Source: Kitagawia praeruptora (taxonomy: Eukaryota > Streptophyta > Magnoliopsida > Apiales > Apiaceae). Taken from it: 64,000 nucleotides of DNA. Under the pieces are notes generated by a model. That model made no database searches. It was not told where the DNA came from and was given only the letters and a program-made list of their open reading frames with translations. Location of the stretch: the NCBI GenBank assembly GCA_037693485.1, contig CM075350.1, forward strand, positions 118,917,001 to 118,981,000, read 5' to 3'. Both the position numbers and the translations under genes were made by a program. Below are positions 24,375 to 34,612 of this stretch, piece by piece (position 1 is the first letter of the stretch; each line of letters begins with the position of its first letter).

Positions 24375-25197
24375 ATGGATTTTCAGTTCTGTACGTGGTT
24401 TCCTTTGTATTCCGTCCTTTTGTTCCTAAAAACACTGGTTTTAATGCAAGTTTTGCAATGTTCTAGCCGCCCAGAATACTGGTACCAAAGTTGTGGTGCT
24501 ACATTCAGCTGTGGTGGCATCACTGGAGTTGGATATCCTTTTCGTGGAAATAGAGATCCAGAGTATCGTGGATACCCCATTTTTTTGCTTAAATGTAACC
24601 AAGAGAAAACTACTACTATTCGTTTAATGAACGTAACGTATCATGTAATAAAAATTGATCAAGCTTCTCCTATTATGAAGATTGCTAGAGAGGATGTGAT
24701 GGATGCAACTTGTCCACAGGAGCTAGTAAACACAACCTTCAACTATGCAGTCTATGACTATACTTCTGCTCTATGAATTTACGTTTCTTTATTGTTGTCC
24801 GGTTTCAGTTAAATTGCAAAGCTCAAGCTTTTTTTTTTTTGGCTAAATCCCAAGCTTTTTTTTCTTGTGGGAGTAAAGAGTATGATAGTGTTGATGTAGT
24901 TTCTGGAGCATAAGGCCCTGGAAACTGTAATTATAGTGTTGCACTGTTGCTGTTCCAGTTCTAAAGACAGGTACAGAAGGGTCTGTCAGTTTAACACATT
25001 TGGATCAACTTTTTCAAAAGGGGTTTGAAGTTAGATGGAAAGTGGACGGGAAAGCATGCAGCGACTGCACCAGAACAGGTGGACGCTGTGGATACAGATG
25101 CTCTACTAATCAAACAACTTGCTTTTGCCCTGGCCGACCGTACCTTTTGGATTCCTGCTCTGCAACAAAGAAAGCTTCACAGACCAGGTATGCAATT
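24375..25197 (+). pseudogene. LRK10-like receptor kinase ectodomain, copy 1 (broken)
   Basis: First exon of a GUB_WAK_bind/WAK_assoc receptor: signal peptide (LYSVLLFLKTLVLMQVL), then the cysteine-rich galacturonan-binding-like domain (YQSCGATFSCGG...GVGYPFRG). The frame is lost near 24770, where the intact paralogue reads SAYTNITFLYGC. A T-rich stretch is inserted around 24825-24860 and another frame change occurs near 24910. The second half (GFEVRWKVDGKACSDC, GGRCGY) is readable from 25000 and ends at a preserved splice donor at 25198. No transmembrane or kinase exon follows before the next duplicated gene, so the copy is truncated as well as frameshifted. Confidence 0.8.
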
Positions 25198-25436
25198 ACC
25201 TTTGTCCCAGACGGAAAACATGCCTTCTGCTACTACATTTTTATGCTTGTCTTTCATGATTTCCTGGCGATCAAACTCTCATAATCAAGTCACTGTTTAC
25301 CCAAGTGCAAGTCAAAAGTTGTTAATCTAACCCCAAATGCATTGTCTTGTATATATGCCTATCACATTGTTATTTACAATCCTTGAAGGTTGTATTGTTA
25401 TCACAACAGCATTTTTTAACAACAAAAAAAAAACAA

Positions 25437-26142
25437 TCTATACACTTTATTAAAAGCAGAAACCCCCTTTAAATGGTATGCTATGTATACCGCGGTATGT
25501 ACGGTATGCCAATTAATTAATTAATTAATAATAACTTATTTTACTATTTGATCTTACTTTAAAAACTAATTTTTAAGTGTATAGAAGGCCAATAAGAATA
25601 AGAACTACTAATGAAAGAAGTCTTCTCTGAACTAAAATACGGTATGCCAATTAATTAATTAATGTACACCGCGGTATGCCATGTATATAGCGGTATGCCA
25701 CTAAATATTAATTAATTTAATTAATTAAAATCATAATATTAAATATTAATTTAATTTAATAATGAAGTTATATACTAGGAGTCTATTAACTAAAAATTGA
25801 AATAAAAATCGAGAATATAGGACTTAGGGCTCCATTAATTAATATTTAAAATATATCTATAATAGATTAATAATAAGTACAATTAATAATATAACTATTC
25901 TTATATTACCAGAGATAAGTTATATAAATTTAATTAATTAAAATAATAAAATTAAATATTAATTTAATTTATTATTGAAATTATAAACTAGGAGTCTGTT
26001 AACTAACAATCGAAATAAAAGTCGAGAATATAGTATTATATACAACTTGGTGGTTCAAGATTTTATTCATTTAAAAAAGTTAAAAATTAGGAATTTAAGA
26101 TAATTTATCACAATCCGTGCTTCGCACAGGGTTATCGGCTAG
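25437..26142 (+). mobile_element. Non-autonomous Helitron-like element
   Basis: Begins TCTATACACTTTATT after host A. Ends with hairpin CCGTGCTTCGCACAGG and TTATCGGCTAG before host T; 706 bp. Interior has several GGTATGCC/TACCGCGGTA words and no coding sequence. Inserted just after the broken receptor exon. Confidence 0.65.
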
Positions 26143-26689
26143 TATCAGTAATTAACAAAATATAGCTTGTTCCCTGGTCTGCTTCAGTATAATATGACGA
26201 TTGATAACCAATGCTTCAGGCGTTTTTTGTTATAAAAAATAGCTTCTTTCATATTTCATCTTGCTTTAAAGTAAATAATACTTGTAGTTCCACTTGAAGT
26301 CTTTAACAGATATGTTGGCTGGTATTATCCTGCAGTAGTCTTTAACAGACATTTTGGCTGGTATTGTACTGCAGTGCATATCTATGGCCATGTTGGTAAG
26401 TTCAAAATTGTAGCTCAAGTAATAAGAATAATGTAAAATTAACAAATCTAGTATGTATATTTGAGCCCTGAGGAGTTGGATAACCCTAATTTATAGGTAT
26501 TGCACTAGGCATTGGTTGTCAATCGTCATGTTATATATGGGATCCAAGAAAGTCATGAAGTGCAAATTGTTATATATGTTATATATGTATCTGTATACAG
26601 TGTCCTTATGATGTCAAAGTTGATTCTTCCTTAATTTAAATTTCCTACTTTTTCTGATATTAATTTAAATGGTTCCAACACTAATATAT
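26143..26689. other. Intergenic remains of duplicated receptor intron
   Basis: Contains a direct duplication of about 50 bp (AGTCTTTAACAGA..TGGCTGGTATT, near 26300 and 26340). A related phrase occurs after the second ectodomain copy at 52390. No gene. Confidence 0.5.
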
Positions 26690-28705
26690 GTAGTCTTTAA
26701 TTATTATGTGTAAAAAATCATGCAAGAATATTGATGAGTTATTATTAACTTGGTAATGTTGGGTTTTTGAAAATATTATTAGGTGAATATCATCTTGATC
26801 TTATAGTTGGTTATGGAGCTGTACCTGTAATTGTGGCCCGGGTGACTGGGGTCCACATGTTATTGGACTGCTTTGAGCCAATCCACGGGGTTCTTCTTTG
26901 TGAAGGGGAAGATATTGATCCTTCTCATTACGGAGCCGAAACTTGTGGGTTGTCATTAGAAGAATTCGAAGAGATTAGGAGAGTGCATGCTAGTGATATA
27001 GCTATTGATAAAGAAAAAGATACGATTGAGTTAGGCCTCGCTAAGCTTTGTCTTGAAAGAAACGTCCTGTATATGGGATTTTGTAGGGGTTCACAAATCT
27101 TGAATGTTGCATGTGGGGGTACTCTTTATCAAGATATTGGTAAAGAATTGACAATAAATTGTTCTGAAGATCAAAAGGTCGTGCACATGGATTATGATAA
27201 TTATGATGGGCATCGGCATGTGGTTAAGGTGGTGAAGAACACCCCGTTGAGTGACTGGTTTAAGGATTCTTTGGAGGACGAGGAAATGGAGATTTGAGTT
27301 AATAGTTATCACCATCAAGGAGTTAAGAAGTTGGCTCAGCGTTTCATGCCTATAGCATTTGCACCTGATGGGCTGGTTGAGGGGTTTTATGATCCTGATG
27401 CGTATAATCCAGGTGAGCAGGGACGGACCTTTTGGGGGGGGGTCCAGGGGGGTCCCTGGCCCCTCCTAGGTTGGGCGAAATTTTTAAAAAAAAAATGAAA
27501 AAATTATGTATATCCTATTATTTACTTGTCCTGATCCCTCCTAGATGGTTTATTTGTCTTCTTTTATATCCATTTTTGTATGATTTAGTGGAAAATATCC
27601 ATTTTTTACATGATTTAGAGAGAAAAAATTTCATGTTTTGCATGATTTAGTATGGAAAAAATCCGTGCTTCGCGTGGTTCGAATTTTTTAAGAATTTTTG
27701 GACCCCCCTCGCATTATGCTCTAGGTCCATCATTGCAGGTGAGCGTGAGTTTATCATGGGGCTGCAGTTTCACCCAAAGCGGATGAGGAAGCCTGATTCA
27801 GATGAGTTTGATTATCCTGGATGCCCTGCAGCTTACAGGGTATCATTATCTAACAGATTCTTACCCTGTCTTTGTTATTTTCATGAGGGCAACGTTTTTC
27901 TCATTCTTGAGAATTGAGATGGCTAATTGAAACAATTTGTGTTATATTTTATGCAAGTCTTGCCATTCCAAAACGCCTAAAGTGACCGTGGAACAGAGAA
28001 AGTGACTTCCCTTATGGCATAAGCAATGTAATTTAATAAGAAAGTGATAATATATTTGCCTGTTCTAATTATGTGGGCTTATCAACTTTGCCGGAGTTCG
28101 CTAAAGCAGTGGTGACTTATCAGAAGAGGCTAAATAGCGCAACAAGCATGCCAAGATGCCTTAAACTTGATCAAGAAATGGAAAAGAAGAGGAAAGTTAT
28201 AGTTAGAAGTTTTTCCTGGCATATATACGTAGCTGGAAATGAGAGGAATCCATTTAAAGACTCTGAACTTGCACTGGGAGCTGATTTCCTGGAGGTATAA
28301 ATTCAGTATCTTAGTCAGATAGATACTGAGTGTTATCTAGAAGTTAATATTTTATCTCAAAATTTTTAGGATATTAGGACAGTTAAAATTTTATCTCAAA
28401 ATTTTAAGGATATTAGGACTTGCTGGTAAAAAAAATTCACTTGCAGTCAAACACAGCTTTGAGTTTGCAACATCACACTAGGTTGAAGCAGATGGGTGCA
28501 AACTTTAAAAATTCATCTTCCTACTCTCAGAGACTGAAGAAGTTCAATGCGGCCGGAGAGGGAAAGGTTAGCGAAAAATGTGATGGAGAAAATGTCAATT
28601 TAACAGGTATCGGATCTCATGTCACTTTATGACAAGATGGGGCAGCTATGTTCCGATATTCTGGATAGAAAACTTAATGACATGTTCAACGACCTTGGTT
28701 CTTGA
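26690..28705 (+). pseudogene. GATase-like (peptidase C26) pseudogene
   Basis: Second copy of the gene at 21471, with introns retained, so it arose by DNA duplication rather than retroposition. Exon 1 is absent; homology starts inside intron 1. Exon 2 equivalent starts at 26784 after a kept TTAG. A TGA at 27295-27297 replaces an Arg codon. A 318-bp MITE splits the exon at 27419-27736. The catalytic Cys codon region is altered to GFCRGSQ but Cys remains. The exon 3 acceptor GCAG has become GCCG at 28093, and exon 4 has frameshifts near 28550. Non-functional. Confidence 0.9.
27419..27736. mobile_element. hAT-type MITE inside the GATase pseudogene
   Basis: 318 bp flanked by an exact 8-bp duplication AGGTGAGC (27411-27418 and 27737-27744), the hAT target-site length. 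Ends AGGGACGGACC and GGTCCATCATTGC are imperfect inverted repeats. A G-rich run lies near the left end and a C-rich run near the right end. Confidence 0.8.
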
Positions 28706-28846
28706 TTCAGATTATGTTCTAGGTTAAGTGCTTTGTTTTCTTGAGATGCGATGTCCTTAATAATTAATGATCACTGTCAACGTTGTTTATTTCAAAGTTT
28801 TATATCCTTCTCTTTTTGTTCTGTATTTTTGTTTGATTGTACATAT

Positions 28847-29328
28847 TGTTAACGGAGGAATTTGGTGATAACAGATTTCGGAGGTTGCTGGAATAAAGAA
28901 TTATGAAAATAGGGGGATTTGGGATTTTGGATGTTTGGGGCTGGACTTGAGAGGTGTCTCGATTTGTCTCATGAATCGGATCCTTTTTCAAGATGCCTGC
29001 GTACCTTATATTTATAAGGATCAAGCCAACGCAATTCTGTGAAATTGATTTGTGTCTATCCCTTAGAGACTTTAGGGATAAACTTCGTTAATCTGGGTAA
29101 TTACTGATTTTATTTGATTTAATCTTATTGTTGTGATATCTTCGTGATTTGAAGAATATCGTTTGGAGAAGATATTTTCCGTTATTGATTGATTGAGATT
29201 GATTCTTTCCTCGTTTCAGGGAGAGGATAAAACTTAGTGGTTAAGCAATAATTATTAATCTGAATTAATTATTAATAATTATTAGAAATTTGGGAGATTA
29301 TTAGACATGCCAAAAATATGGCGTAACA
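28847..29328 (-). repeat. LTR of the non-autonomous element (3' copy)
   Basis: 482 bp, TGTTAACGG...GCGTAACA on plus. The core promoter is the perfect palindrome CCTTATATTTATAAGG at 29004-29019, which is TATAAATA on the minus strand. Confidence 0.9.
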
Positions 29329-29524
29329 ACTACCCCCCAGTTCTTCAGTGCAGCTTGATGGACTGGAGAACTAAGCGTGCTTCGATCTTCCAAATTTCAT
29401 GTGTCACTGAAATAGCTAGGAGAGGAAGATTAGTAAAAAATATAGAGCACCTAGGTGCCCGTAATATGCATGTAGATGTAAACGAGACAATATGCGAGAT
29501 GTAAAAAATAAGTTTTGTATGTGT

Positions 29525-30010
29525 AAGAATTTTATAATACTCTCCTCAAAGGAGATCATTAGTACTCTCCTCAAAGGAGACCATTTTTGTCCAGAAATAC
29601 CCTCCTCACAGGAGGTGGATTTTCCAAAGCTCGAACCCTGATGAGGCGCCGGAAGTACGGACATCCCCCCCGGAAGTACGGTTTTTGCAAGGATTTGGTA
29701 ATTTGGGATACCCTCCTCAAAGGAGGTCGTTCCCCATTCCAGAAATATCCCTCCTCACAGGAGGTGGACTTCCCGAAGTTCGTGCCTTGATGAGGCGCCG
29801 GAAGTACGGACATCCCCCCCGGAAGTACGGTTTTTGCAAGGACTTTGGTAATTTGGGATACCCTCCTCAAAGGAGGTCGTTCCCCATTCCAGAAATATCC
29901 CTCCTCACAGGAGGTGGACTTCCCGAAGTTTATTTTATTAACTCTCCTCAAAGGAGACCATTTGTTTTATAAATATATTCCACGAAGATCCTCCTTAGAG
30001 GAGGTCATCT
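29525..30010. repeat. CTCCT/AGGAG palindrome array in the non-autonomous element
   Basis: Same hairpin words as 12880-13400 but inverted: CCTCCTCACAGGAGG, CTCCTCAAAGGAG, plus three copies of the CGGAAGTACGG block in about 120-bp units. Long frames on both strands here are repeat artefacts. Confidence 0.85.
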
Positions 30011-30059
30011 TTCCAAAGTCCTATCAATATTCTAAGATTCTTTCAAAAAATATCAGCTA

Positions 30060-30895
30060 CACTTGAAGGGTTTTCTAAAAAATATCAGCAACACACAAAG
30101 TGTCTTCTATAAAAAATATCCTCATCACAAAGGGTCTTAAAAAATAATCAACTCTTCGAATAAGAGCCTTCCAAAATATAAACTCTTCGAATAAGAGCCT
30201 TGCAAAATTATAAACTCTTCGAATAAGAGCCTTCCAAAATTATAAACTCTTCGAATAAGAGCCTTCCAAAATATTACCCCTACAAAGGAGGACCTTCCAA
30301 AATATTACCCACACAAGAGGGCCTTCTAAAATAATAAAATCTTCAATTAAGAGTCTTCCAAAATATTACCCCCACAAAGGAGGACCTTCCAAAATATTAC
30401 CCACACAAGAGGGCCTTCTAAAATAATAAAATCTTCAATTAAGAGTCTTCCAAAATATTACCCCCACAAAGGAGGACCTTCCAAAATATTACCCACACAA
30501 GAGGGCCTTCTAAAATAATAAAATCTTCAATTAAGAGTCTTCCAAAATATTACCCCCACAAAGGAGAACCTTCCAAAATATTACCCACACAAGAGGAGGA
30601 CCTTCCAAAATATTAACCCCACAAAGGAGGACCTTCCAAAATATTAACCCCACAAAGGAGGACCTTCCAAAATATTAACCCCATAAAGGAGGACCTTCCA
30701 AAATATTAACCCCACAAAGGAGGACCTTCCAAAATATTAACCCGACCTTCAAAAATAATAAACTCTTTGAATAATAGCCTTTCAAAATATTACCCTTACA
30801 AAATAGGGCCTTCCAAAATAATAAACTCTTCGAATAAGAGTCTTCCAAAATATTACCCCTAAAAAAGAGGGCCTTCAAAATTAATATACCGGAGG
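30060..30895. repeat. Tandem repeats with period 92 and 31 bp
   Basis: Several nested arrays built from CCTTCCAAAATATTA plus a short arm-loop-arm word: units with CTCTTCGAATAAGAG, three 92-bp units starting at 30293, 30385 and 30477, and five 31-bp units starting at about 30601. No unique spacers, so not CRISPR-like. Confidence 0.85.
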
Positions 30896-31805
30896 GTCTT
30901 CTTTTTTAACAAATTCAATTCGTAAATTTGAAATTAATTTTCTGACAAATACAAATGATGTAATAATATACAAAATTTTATGACATAATTTATGTGCAGT
31001 CAAAAAATTAAATTTTTAAACATATACAAAATATTAAATATAAAATATATCATACGAATATTTAAATAATAATAATAATATAATATGCATGTCATAAATA
31101 TTAACGAATTGCAAAAATTTAAAATTAAGAAAAAACGAAAACTTATCTCTTTTTTTTTTCTACTAACCCACGCGCTACCGATGTTTTGAGCTTTTTTTTT
31201 TTTGTCCACGCAAGTCAACTTTGTGCATCCTTTTTCCTCTCATCTTGCTGCTCCACCAGAATCTTATTTATAAGCTGTTGTGCTGTTGTACCATTTGCTT
31301 CTTAGTCTCAAAATCACGCGGGTTCTCTTCTCATGTTTTTTTTTTGTTGTGCGCGTGGCTTTTGCTTGAGCCAACCTCTTTCTTTAATTCTATTTTTTTT
31401 ATACCTTCACAAATTTGGCTCAGTTATTTTTTGTACCTCTTCCACGAACAAGTTGTTTGGCTCAGCGGGTGGACTCCATATATGTTACGTTTATAGCTTC
31501 TTCTTTTTTTCCTTGCTAACTTTGCGTTTAAGAATTCCACCGTGCTTATTTTTTTTTTCATGTTCGTTGCCTCGCCACCAGTATGTGCGTGTTGTAGTCT
31601 TCAAAACTATAGTAGATCCCACCAATTTGTACTCCTAATTGTAGCAATAAATCTTTGATCTTGCCGCTGGCTCTGTCGCTGAATATATAAAATCTAAAAT
31701 AACCCGCCGCCTCCACCATCTCGTTCCTCCATTAAAGCCGCCTAAAATCCAATATAACCCCGTGTATATAGATGATTTGATTGTCCTCCACAATCAATAA
31801 ATAAT

Positions 31806-31823
31806 GCCCTCCTTCTAGCGCCA
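31806..31823 (-). other. Primer-binding site of the non-autonomous element
   Basis: The minus strand reads TGGCGCTAGAAGGAGGGC two bases inside the 5' LTR. The same site follows the 5' LTR of element B at 39894. Confidence 0.8.
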
Positions 31824-31825
31824 AT

Positions 31826-32307
31826 TGTTAACGGAGGAATTTGGTGATAACAGATTTCGGAGGTTGCTGGAATAAAGAATTATGAAAATAGGGGGATTTG
31901 GAATTTTGGATGTTTGGGGCTGGACTTGAGAGGTGTCTCGATTTGTCTCATGAATCGGATCCTTTTTCAAGATGCCTTCGTACCTTATATTTATAAGGAT
32001 CAAGCCAACGCAGTTCTGTGAAATTGATTTGTGTCTATCCCTTAGAGACTTTAGGGATAAACTTCGTTAATCTGGGTAATTACTGATTTTATTTGATTTA
32101 ATCTTATTGTTGTGATATCTTCGTGATTTGAAGAATATCGTTTGGAGAAGATATTTTCCGTTATTGATTGATTGAGATTGATTCTTTCCTCGTTTCAGGG
32201 AGAGGATAAAACTTAGTGGTTAAGCAATAATTATTAATCTGAATTAATTATTAATAATTATTAGAAATTTGGGAGATTATTAGACATGCCAAAAATATGG
32301 CGTAACA
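31826..32307 (-). repeat. LTR of the non-autonomous element (5' copy)
   Basis: 482 bp, equal in length to its partner. The palindromic promoter is at 31983-31998. Confidence 0.9.
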
Positions 32308-32771
32308 CATATGATGAATTGATGATCAACCTACATTACTAGCATAACTGTATCAGCATCTGAACCTTCCAATTTCTATGGAAATATTTATAATATTTAA
32401 CGAAGCATGAAATCAATTTTCCTGCATTTTCTGAAATCCCATGATGTGCCACGACCCAAAACACAAGAAAAAGAAGGAAATCAATTTTCCTGCATTTTCT
32501 GAAATCCCATGATGTGCCACGACCCAAAACACAAGAAATCCCATGATGTGCCATGATGTTTTGCACCTTGAGCTAATATAAAAGTTAATATGGTGTTGGA
32601 ATATTAGGATTAAACGCATTGGGAGCTTCTTATGTATTTGCTTAAAATATATAATCCTCATTATATGATGTGTGTCCAAGTCAAGAAATTGGTTGAAGGC
32701 AAGATTAGATTTATTCTTTTTGCAAGACAGTGCTGTAGAATTAGAGCCAAGTCAGTGATGTTATGTCAACA
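32308..32771. other. Duplicated GATase-receptor spacer with a 68-bp tandem repeat
   Basis: Continues the segmental duplication after the LTR element; matches 23510-23970. Within it, a unit starting AATCAATTTTCCTGCATTTT is repeated at 32411 and 32479 (period 68), absent from the first copy. Homology to the first copy ends at about 32771. Confidence 0.75.
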
Positions 32772-32794
32772 AACAATCCCGGAAAGCACTGTCC

Positions 32795-33100
32795 CCCGGG
32801 ATTGTTGTTTCTATTTTTTAAAAAATACTTATCGACGATCCAACCACACGTAAGTCAATATATGTCTAATCTATTGATATTCCCAAGTTTTGAAAAAATA
32901 ATAAGTTTATTTGGGTGGTAAAAGTGGTAGTGAACTATCGATTTGACCAGTATATCTAACTAGTGCTTTGTCCCGGATTGTTGTTTATATTTTTTATAAA
33001 ATACTTATCGACGATACAACCGCACGTAAATCAATATATGTCTAATTTAGTGATATTCCCAATATTTCAAAAAATAATAAATTAATTTGGAAGGTAAATG
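32795..33100 (+). repeat. Imperfect ~180-bp direct duplication
   Basis: The block CCCGGGATTGTTGTTT..ACTTATCGACGAT..CAATATATGTCTAAT occurs at about 32797-32915 and again at 32970-33085. The first copy is preceded by an inverted AACAATCCCGG at 32770, forming a hairpin of 11-bp arms around the putative element edge. Confidence 0.7.
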
Positions 33101-33304
33101 TTACCATCCTGATTTATTTTTCAACAGTTATCTAAGATTGAGATGTACATGTCATTCCATCATTATTTAAACTACATAACATGTAAAAAATATCCATATT
33201 ACATTATTAAAGATACCTTAAAGTTAAAATTAACATATTTTATTATTTTGATGCATATTTGAAGATTTAAAAATTAAACAAAAAAAATAAAAAATCTTAA
33301 ATTG

Positions 33305-33480
33305 CTGCCGCAATGAGACATTGCGGTAAATTTTCCTGCCGCAATGTTTGGTTGTGGCTCAGAAAAATTTTAAGTCATTAAATATGGTTGGTGGCTGATA
33401 ATAAATGAACCATCCGCTACAATGTTTCAATGCGGCAGCTGGCAATTAAGGCTTCCTGCCGCAATGAAACATTGCGGTAG
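33305..33480. repeat. Left cluster of CCGCAATG/CATTGCGG palindromes
   Basis: Four units. Two are clean inverted pairs (CCGCAATGAGACATTGCGG at 33308 and CCGCAATGAAACATTGCGG near 33459) and two are degenerate. It lies just upstream of the FAR1-type ORF. Confidence 0.8.
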
Positions 33481-33631
33481 GCGTGAAATCTGTTTCCTTT
33501 AAGGTTACAGAATTTGTCTTTTTTTCCAATTTCCTTTTTTCCAAACAGCAGAAAACTCAACCAAGTGCTCAAAAATTTCAAGGGTTTGGAGCTCAAAAAT
33601 TCATCCAAAATTAAGGTTAGTGCTCTATTCA

Positions 33632-34612
33632 ATGGCTTCATTTTTATTTAGCTCTTCTAGTTCATCTAGTGAACGTAATGGTGATGATTATGTTACGCCG
33701 CCCGTTAAAAAAAATCATGTTTCTCGTAAATTATTCGTTGATGATGTAGATATTGATAATTATTATAGTAGTGTTCATAAACGTAGAGTGAAATACAATG
33801 TTCATAAAAATAAAATGAATGTTGATGATGTTGGTGGGGAAAAAAATGATGGTGGAAAGGATAAAAACAAGATAATTATTATTGATGGTGATGATGAAAA
33901 AGATGAGAAATTTGGGATGAGAAAAAATGATGATGAAGGAGATGAGGATATTAGGATGGAAAAAATTGATGATGAGGAGGATGTTAGGATGGGAAAAAAT
34001 GTTGATGATGAGGATGTTAGGATGAGAAAAAATGATGATGATGAGGATATTGGAAACCAAAATTTTGATTTTACATTTGCGGATGTTAATAAGGTTGTGC
34101 CTTGTGTTGGAATGATTTTCGATACATTAGATGAGGCGGAAAGTTTTTATAGAAATTATGGTCGAAATGTCGGATTCGAGATAATAATTAGGAATACTCA
34201 TAAACATCAACGGAGTCATGATCCATCATCCCGTTTGTTTATTTGTAAGAAGGGTGGAAGAGTAGCACCGGAATCGGATTATCTTGATAAAGGAAAACGA
34301 CGCATTAGGGATGTAGATCCACGGACGAATTGTCGTGCTCGAATGTACGTATGTCACCTAGTTAATGTAAACAAATGGAAGGTAACTTTGGTTGATTTGA
34401 AACATAATCATTCCATGGTAACACCGGATAAGCGACAATTTTTTCAAACATCACGCAACATCGATCCGATCACCCGATCATTGATTGAGTTGTTTAACAA
34501 ATCGGGGATCGAGACGAGTAAAGTGATGAAATATCTTGGTGAGACATGTGGAGGCATTGAAAATTTAGGGTTTTCTAATCAAGATGTACGTAATGCATAT
34601 TTGAAAATTTAG
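33632..34612 (+). CDS. FAR1 DNA-binding-domain protein, transposase-like (truncated)
   Basis: Encodes 326 residues from ATG 33632; a GTG 12 bases upstream is not a eukaryotic start. The N-terminus is Ser-rich, followed by a highly acidic/lysine region (about residues 60-145) with repeated DDEDVRM-like words. Residues about 160-275 form a FAR1/WRKY-GCM1 zinc-binding domain: FYRNYGRNVGFE, a Cys in FICKKGG, a Cys in NCRARM, and the closing HNH. FAR1 proteins derive from Mutator-like transposases. The DDE core and SWIM finger expected downstream are missing. The frame stops exactly where the 119-bp tandem array begins, which suggests an internal deletion of the transposase. It may still bind DNA, perhaps the nearby palindromes. 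Confidence 0.7.
   Translation: MASFLFSSSSSSSERNGDDYVTPPVKKNHVSRKLFVDDVDIDNYYSSVHKRRVKYNVHKNKMNVDDVGGEKNDGGKDKNKIIIIDGDDEKDEKFGMRKNDDEGDEDIRMEKIDDEEDVRMGKNVDDEDVRMRKNDDDEDIGNQNFDFTFADVNKVVPCVGMIFDTLDEAESFYRNYGRNVGFEIIIRNTHKHQRSHDPSSRLFICKKGGRVAPESDYLDKGKRRIRDVDPRTNCRARMYVCHLVNVNKWKVTLVDLKHNHSMVTPDKRQFFQTSRNIDPITRSLIELFNKSGIETSKVMKYLGETCGGIENLGFSNQDVRNAYLKI

Larger units (their letters stand above)
28847..32307 (-). mobile_element. 3.46-kb non-autonomous LTR retrotransposon
   Basis: Two 482-bp LTRs with about three differences by eye, flanked by the 5-bp duplication CATAT (28842-28846 and 32308-32312). Read on the minus strand: 5' LTR 32307-31826, primer site ATTGGCGCTAGAAGGAGG, interior of about 2.5 kb without gag or pol, purine tract CTGGGGGGTAG, 3' LTR. 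Primer site, purine tract and LTR core promoter match the Tat-lineage elements here, and its interior repeats match element A. It probably uses a Tat element's proteins. It sits in the 3' flank of the GATase pseudogene. Confidence 0.9.

Noticed and set aside
30600..30760. 31-bp tandem repeats as a CRISPR-like array
   Set aside because: The units abut with no unique spacers, and the context is a plant retroelement.
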